A stretch of DNA of 64,000 nt from Paenibacillus hunanensis. GTDB lineage: Bacteria; Bacillota; Bacilli; Paenibacillales; Paenibacillaceae. The position numbers and the translations under genes are program-made. The notes beneath the pieces were generated by a model, which saw nothing but the letters and a program-made list of their open reading frames with translations, was not told the origin of the DNA and ran no database searches. Every line of letters begins with the position of its first letter. Position 1 is the first letter of the stretch. This document shows positions 61,472 through 64,000 of the stretch, piece after piece. The stretch lies in assembly GCF_014645615.1 (NCBI RefSeq), contig NZ_BMMB01000008.1:248001-312000 (forward strand), read 5' to 3'.

Positions 61472-62199
61472 TGCTGAAATAACCTCCCAGCCTCCGCGTC
61501 CATCAGCACGGTTACATTTGGATGCAATTGCAGCAGCGATGCAGGGCAGAGCGTGGTAATCGGGCCAGTTAGTGCACGATGAATGATCTCTGCTTTGTCT
61601 GCGCCGCGTACCATGAGCAGAATCTGGCGCGCCTTCATAATCGTACCAACGCCCATTGTGATCGCACGCTGTGGTACTTCGTCGATGGAGTTAAAATAGC
61701 GTGCATTCGCTTCGCGAGTCTGTGGCAACAGCTCCACGACATGAGTGCCCGGTGTGAGCTGGTCGTCTGGCTCGTTAAAGCCGATATGTCCGTTATGCCC
61801 GATGCCCAGCACCTGTAAGTCGATTACCGCCTCAGACAGCATTTCATCATATCGCTTGCACTCCTGATCGAGATCGTCGGCCTGTCCATTTGGTACATGT
61901 GTATTTTCTGGCAAAATGTCGATATGGTTAAACAGATGCTGATTCATAAAGGTACGATACGAAGCCGGATGATCGCTTGGCAATCCAACATATTCATCCA
62001 GATTGTACGTTTTTACCTTTTCAAAGGTGATTACACCCTGATTGTAAATCTCGATCAGTTCTTTATACAAACCGACCGGTGTTCCGCCTGTGGCGAGTCC
62101 GAGCACACAGCGTGGAGAGGTCTGCACCAGACTGGACACAATGTACGCGGCAACCTTGCCAAAATCTTTTTCATTGCCTACCTTGACCAAATTAACCAT
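61468..62199 (-). CDS. nagB: Glucosamine-6-phosphate deaminase
   Basis: A 243-residue NagB, which turns GlcN-6-P into fructose-6-P plus ammonia. Motifs: GLATGGTPVGLYKELIE (phosphate loop), YNLDEYVGLP with the catalytic aspartate, and VLGIGHNGHIGFNEP with the active-site histidine. It overlaps nagA by four bases and lies three bases from the MurR/RpiR gene, so regulator, nagB and nagA form one operon. Confidence 0.95.
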   Translation of the reverse strand: MVNLVKVGNEKDFGKVAAYIVSSLVQTSPRCVLGLATGGTPVGLYKELIEIYNQGVITFEKVKTYNLDEYVGLPSDHPASYRTFMNQHLFNHIDILPENTHVPNGQADDLDQECKRYDEMLSEAVIDLQVLGIGHNGHIGFNEPDDQLTPGTHVVELLPQTREANARYFNSIDEVPQRAITMGVGTIMKARQILLMVRGADKAEIIHRALTGPITTLCPASLLQLHPNVTVLMDAEAGRLFQQ

Positions 62200-62202
62200 G
62201 AA

Positions 62203-63063
62203 TCATAACCCTCCTGAGTCTTTGCGGTAACGCCGCACATTTTTATAGGACAGCTCCAGCTTTTTGACGGAATCATTGAACTGGGCGCTGATCATACCGG
62301 TGAATAAAATATCGATAATATGAAGCTGAGCGATGCGAGATGCCATATCGCCGCGGCGAATCCCTTTTTCAAGCGATGAGGAAAAGAGGGCGATATCCGC
62401 GATATCTGCCAGCGGATTAGAGCTGTATTGCGTGAGCGATAGCGTTGTAGCGCCATTTTCCTTTGCACAGGTAAGCGCATCGATCGTTTCCTTCGTTTCA
62501 CCTGAATAGGAGATGGCAATCGCGACATCGTCTGACGATAGAGTAGAGGCGGAGGTGATCTGCATATGAGAATCAGCAAAGGCGGTGCAATTTTTGCCGA
62601 TACGAATCAGCTTCTGGTAGAAGTCCTGCGCCACAATCGAGGATGTGGCGATACCGTACAGATCAATGCGGCGCGCGCGGATCAGATAACCGATCGCTTG
62701 CTCCAGTCGTGGCAGACTCAGCAGCCGGGTCGTATCGTTGATCGAGCTCACATGATTCGATTCAATCGCCTTCACGATCTCTGACAGTGGGTTGCCTGCG
62801 ATAATATCCTGATACGAGCCAGGAATCGATTGCTGGGCAAGCTCGGCTGCTAGCTTCATTTTAAAATCAGGAAAGCCTTCAAAATGAAAGGTTTTGCAAA
62901 AGCGTGTAACGGTAGCCGGGCTTATTCCGCATTGCGTAGCTAGCTGTGTAATGCCCATTCGGCTAATGGAAGAGGGCTGCTGTAAAATATAATTAGCAAG
63001 TCTGCGTTCCTGTGGAGATAGCTTACCAAGCCCTTGCTCCAGCACATGAAGAATCGGGGACAA
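62203..63063 (-). CDS. MurR/RpiR family regulator of the nag operon
   Basis: A 286-residue regulator: N-terminal RpiR helix-turn-helix (ITQLATQCGISPATVTRFCK) and a C-terminal SIS sugar-phosphate-binding domain (IAISYSGETKETIDALTCAK). It probably senses an amino-sugar phosphate and controls nagB/nagA. I start at TTG 63063, eight bases after AAAGGAG; the frame continues upstream to 63120 but without a site. A palindrome about 90 bases upstream is a likely operator. Confidence 0.9.
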   Translation of the reverse strand: MSPILHVLEQGLGKLSPQERRLANYILQQPSSISRMGITQLATQCGISPATVTRFCKTFHFEGFPDFKMKLAAELAQQSIPGSYQDIIAGNPLSEIVKAIESNHVSSINDTTRLLSLPRLEQAIGYLIRARRIDLYGIATSSIVAQDFYQKLIRIGKNCTAFADSHMQITSASTLSSDDVAIAISYSGETKETIDALTCAKENGATTLSLTQYSSNPLADIADIALFSSSLEKGIRRGDMASRIAQLHIIDILFTGMISAQFNDSVKKLELSYKNVRRYRKDSGGL

Positions 63064-63529
63064 TAGATTCACTCCTTTCGAGTTCGACTGAGAGTCAGGA
63101 TGATCTATAACAATTAACAATATAGAGCGAATAAATATGAAAAATAAAGCGAATAATTATGAAAATTAATTTCATAATTATATCGATTATTTATGAGAAT
63201 ACTCGATAATAAACATCTCGCTATTGCAGGATTTACAGGAGATGAAATAATTAACAGGCTATTTTACCGCATATTTACAAAGAAATAGAGAAGCGGAAAT
63301 AAATCTTTTCTTCTTTCAAATAAAAGAAAATTTTTTTCTTGAGAATATACTAATTCACGGTGTATGTAATTGCAATAGCATTTCGATAAAAAGCAAAAAT
63401 TTTGTAAAGGAGTTTAACAAATAGCCTGATATTGAAGGCAATAAGCCAGTTCTGACAGTGTAAAATCCATAGGATAGCCATCTACTCGTCACGAAATAAA
63501 ATAGACATCCTGCTCAATACCGATTATCA
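63064..63529. other. AT-rich upstream region of the nag operon
   Basis: Contains the putative operator palindrome and several GAAAATAAA-type words, but no gene. The rest, up to the repeat tract, shows no recognisable feature. Confidence 0.55.
63153..63181. promoter_or_regulatory. Palindromic operator candidate before the MurR-nagBA operon
   Basis: ATAATTATGAAA-N5-TTTCATAATTAT, perfect 12-bp arms. The core TGAAA-N5-TTTCA resembles sites bound by RpiR-family repressors. Further GAAA half-sites occur nearby (for example 63138-63146). Autoregulation is inferred. Confidence 0.6.
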
Positions 63530-63649
63530 TTCATCAGTTCATCAGTTCATCAGTTCATCAGTTCATCAGTTCATCAGTTCATCAGTTCATCAGTTCATCA
63601 GTTCATCAGTTCATCAGTTCATCAGTTCATCAGTTCATCAGTTCATCAG
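63530..63649. repeat. Tandem repeat, 15 copies of the 8-mer TTCATCAG
   Basis: Fifteen exact copies, 120 bases, without mismatch, followed by GTGATCATG. It is intergenic between the nag regulator region and the FTR1 gene. Unit size equals that of the AGAAGTGT repeat at 7.7 kb but the sequence is unrelated. Confidence 0.95.
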
Positions 63650-63773
63650 GTGATCATGTCATACATCGAAATACATCACTGTATTCCTCCTCCAATCACA
63701 TCATTCCTCATTCACACCCCGGTCACTATTCACCTACACGCAGACAAAATCATAAGTACACACTATACCAACA

Positions 63774-63805
63774 CAAAAAAAGACACCCTGCCATCGCAGA
63801 GTGCC
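63774..63805 (-). terminator. Terminator of the FTR1-type gene
   Basis: On the minus strand GGCACTCTGC pairs with GCAGGGTGTC (two G-U pairs), loop GATG, then seven T. It starts 7 bases past the stop codon. Confidence 0.85.
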
Positions 63806-63811
63806 TTAATC

Positions 63812-64000
63812 TTATCGTGATGAAGCTGTTGCCTTACGCTTGCTTTGATATTGCGGTAATACCAGTCTCCACAGTAAAAAGACAAGTACAATCATCTGTG
63901 GAATCAGTGTCTCCCAGGTCGGATAGACGCCGAGCCAGCTTACCGATGGCATTCCCGAAATCGTATGCGCAGGCAGATAAGCAGACACCTGAAGCGCGTG
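63812..64000 (-). CDS. FTR1-family iron permease (EfeU-like), C-terminal end (cut by window end)
   Basis: The minus-strand frame is open to base 64000 and ends with TAA at 63812-63814, giving 62 residues. HALQVSAYLPAHTISGM, SVSWLGVYPTWETLIPQMIV and a last helix with a basic tail resemble the end of FTR1/EfeU permeases, which import ferric iron after oxidation. Only the tail is visible, so the call is tentative. Confidence 0.55.
   Translation of the reverse strand, partial: HALQVSAYLPAHTISGMPSVSWLGVYPTWETLIPQMIVLVFLLWRLVLPQYQSKRKATASSR

Overview
The window looks like chromosomal DNA of a Gram-positive, spore-forming Paenibacillus-type bacterium. The pointers are strong AAGGAGG-type ribosome-binding sites, CtsR-type heat-shock operators, YesM/YesN-style two-component regulators beside a carbohydrate ABC transporter, an SLH-type lipoprotein, a GerMN lipoprotein and cre-like sites. 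Most of the window has mid-range GC, but about 31.4-40.9 kb is markedly AT-rich. No rRNA, tRNA, CRISPR array, transposase or integrase was seen.

Layout. 0-13.3 kb is housekeeping and accessory genes: the end of a MocR regulator, chorismate mutase, an AraC regulator, psd, a histidine phosphatase, a Nudix hydrolase, an AEC transporter, a tandem SnoaL-like secreted protein with a decayed partial copy beside it, a cytochrome P450, a GNAT acetyltransferase, a DUF418 membrane protein and a CE7 esterase. 13.4-18.5 kb is a heat-shock cluster (hsp20, a J-protein, clpB) behind CtsR boxes. 19-28.7 kb is a carbohydrate locus on the minus strand (GH105-type hydrolase, solute-binding lipoprotein, two permeases, sensor kinase, response regulator), probably for pectin or rhamnogalacturonan oligosaccharides. 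A LysR/EamA divergent pair follows. 41-52.7 kb is a Tad/Flp pilus locus with several unfamiliar secreted or membrane proteins. 53.2-57.6 kb is a Gld-like ABC system with a DUF4340 protein. 57.7-59.6 kb holds a GerMN lipoprotein and a cell-wall amidase. 60.1-63.1 kb is nagA-nagB plus a MurR/RpiR regulator, and the window ends in an FTR1-type iron permease fragment.

The most unusual part is the AT-rich island between the EamA gene and the Tad locus. It carries one compact operon: a 17-codon cationic peptide gene with an ideal ribosome-binding site, a perfect 18-bp hairpin, a 615-residue beta-propeller protein, a cysteine-synthase-like PLP enzyme, an FGE/SUMF1-fold protein without the canonical active-site cysteine pair, a 613-residue WD40 protein, a 49-residue peptide with a CxxCxxCxC motif, a possible 23-codon overlapping ORF and a strong terminator. 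An MFS exporter of similar composition lies upstream on the other strand. I infer a peptide-based system (modified peptide, bacteriocin or signal) whose chemistry I do not recognise.

A second unexpected signal is a dispersed palindromic element present three times in the same orientation (about 7.93, 18.72 and 47.04 kb). Its stems differ between copies by compensating base changes, so it probably works as a folded RNA or DNA structure. C-rich, G-poor stretches on the + strand occur near these copies and at two other places, whichever way the genes run.
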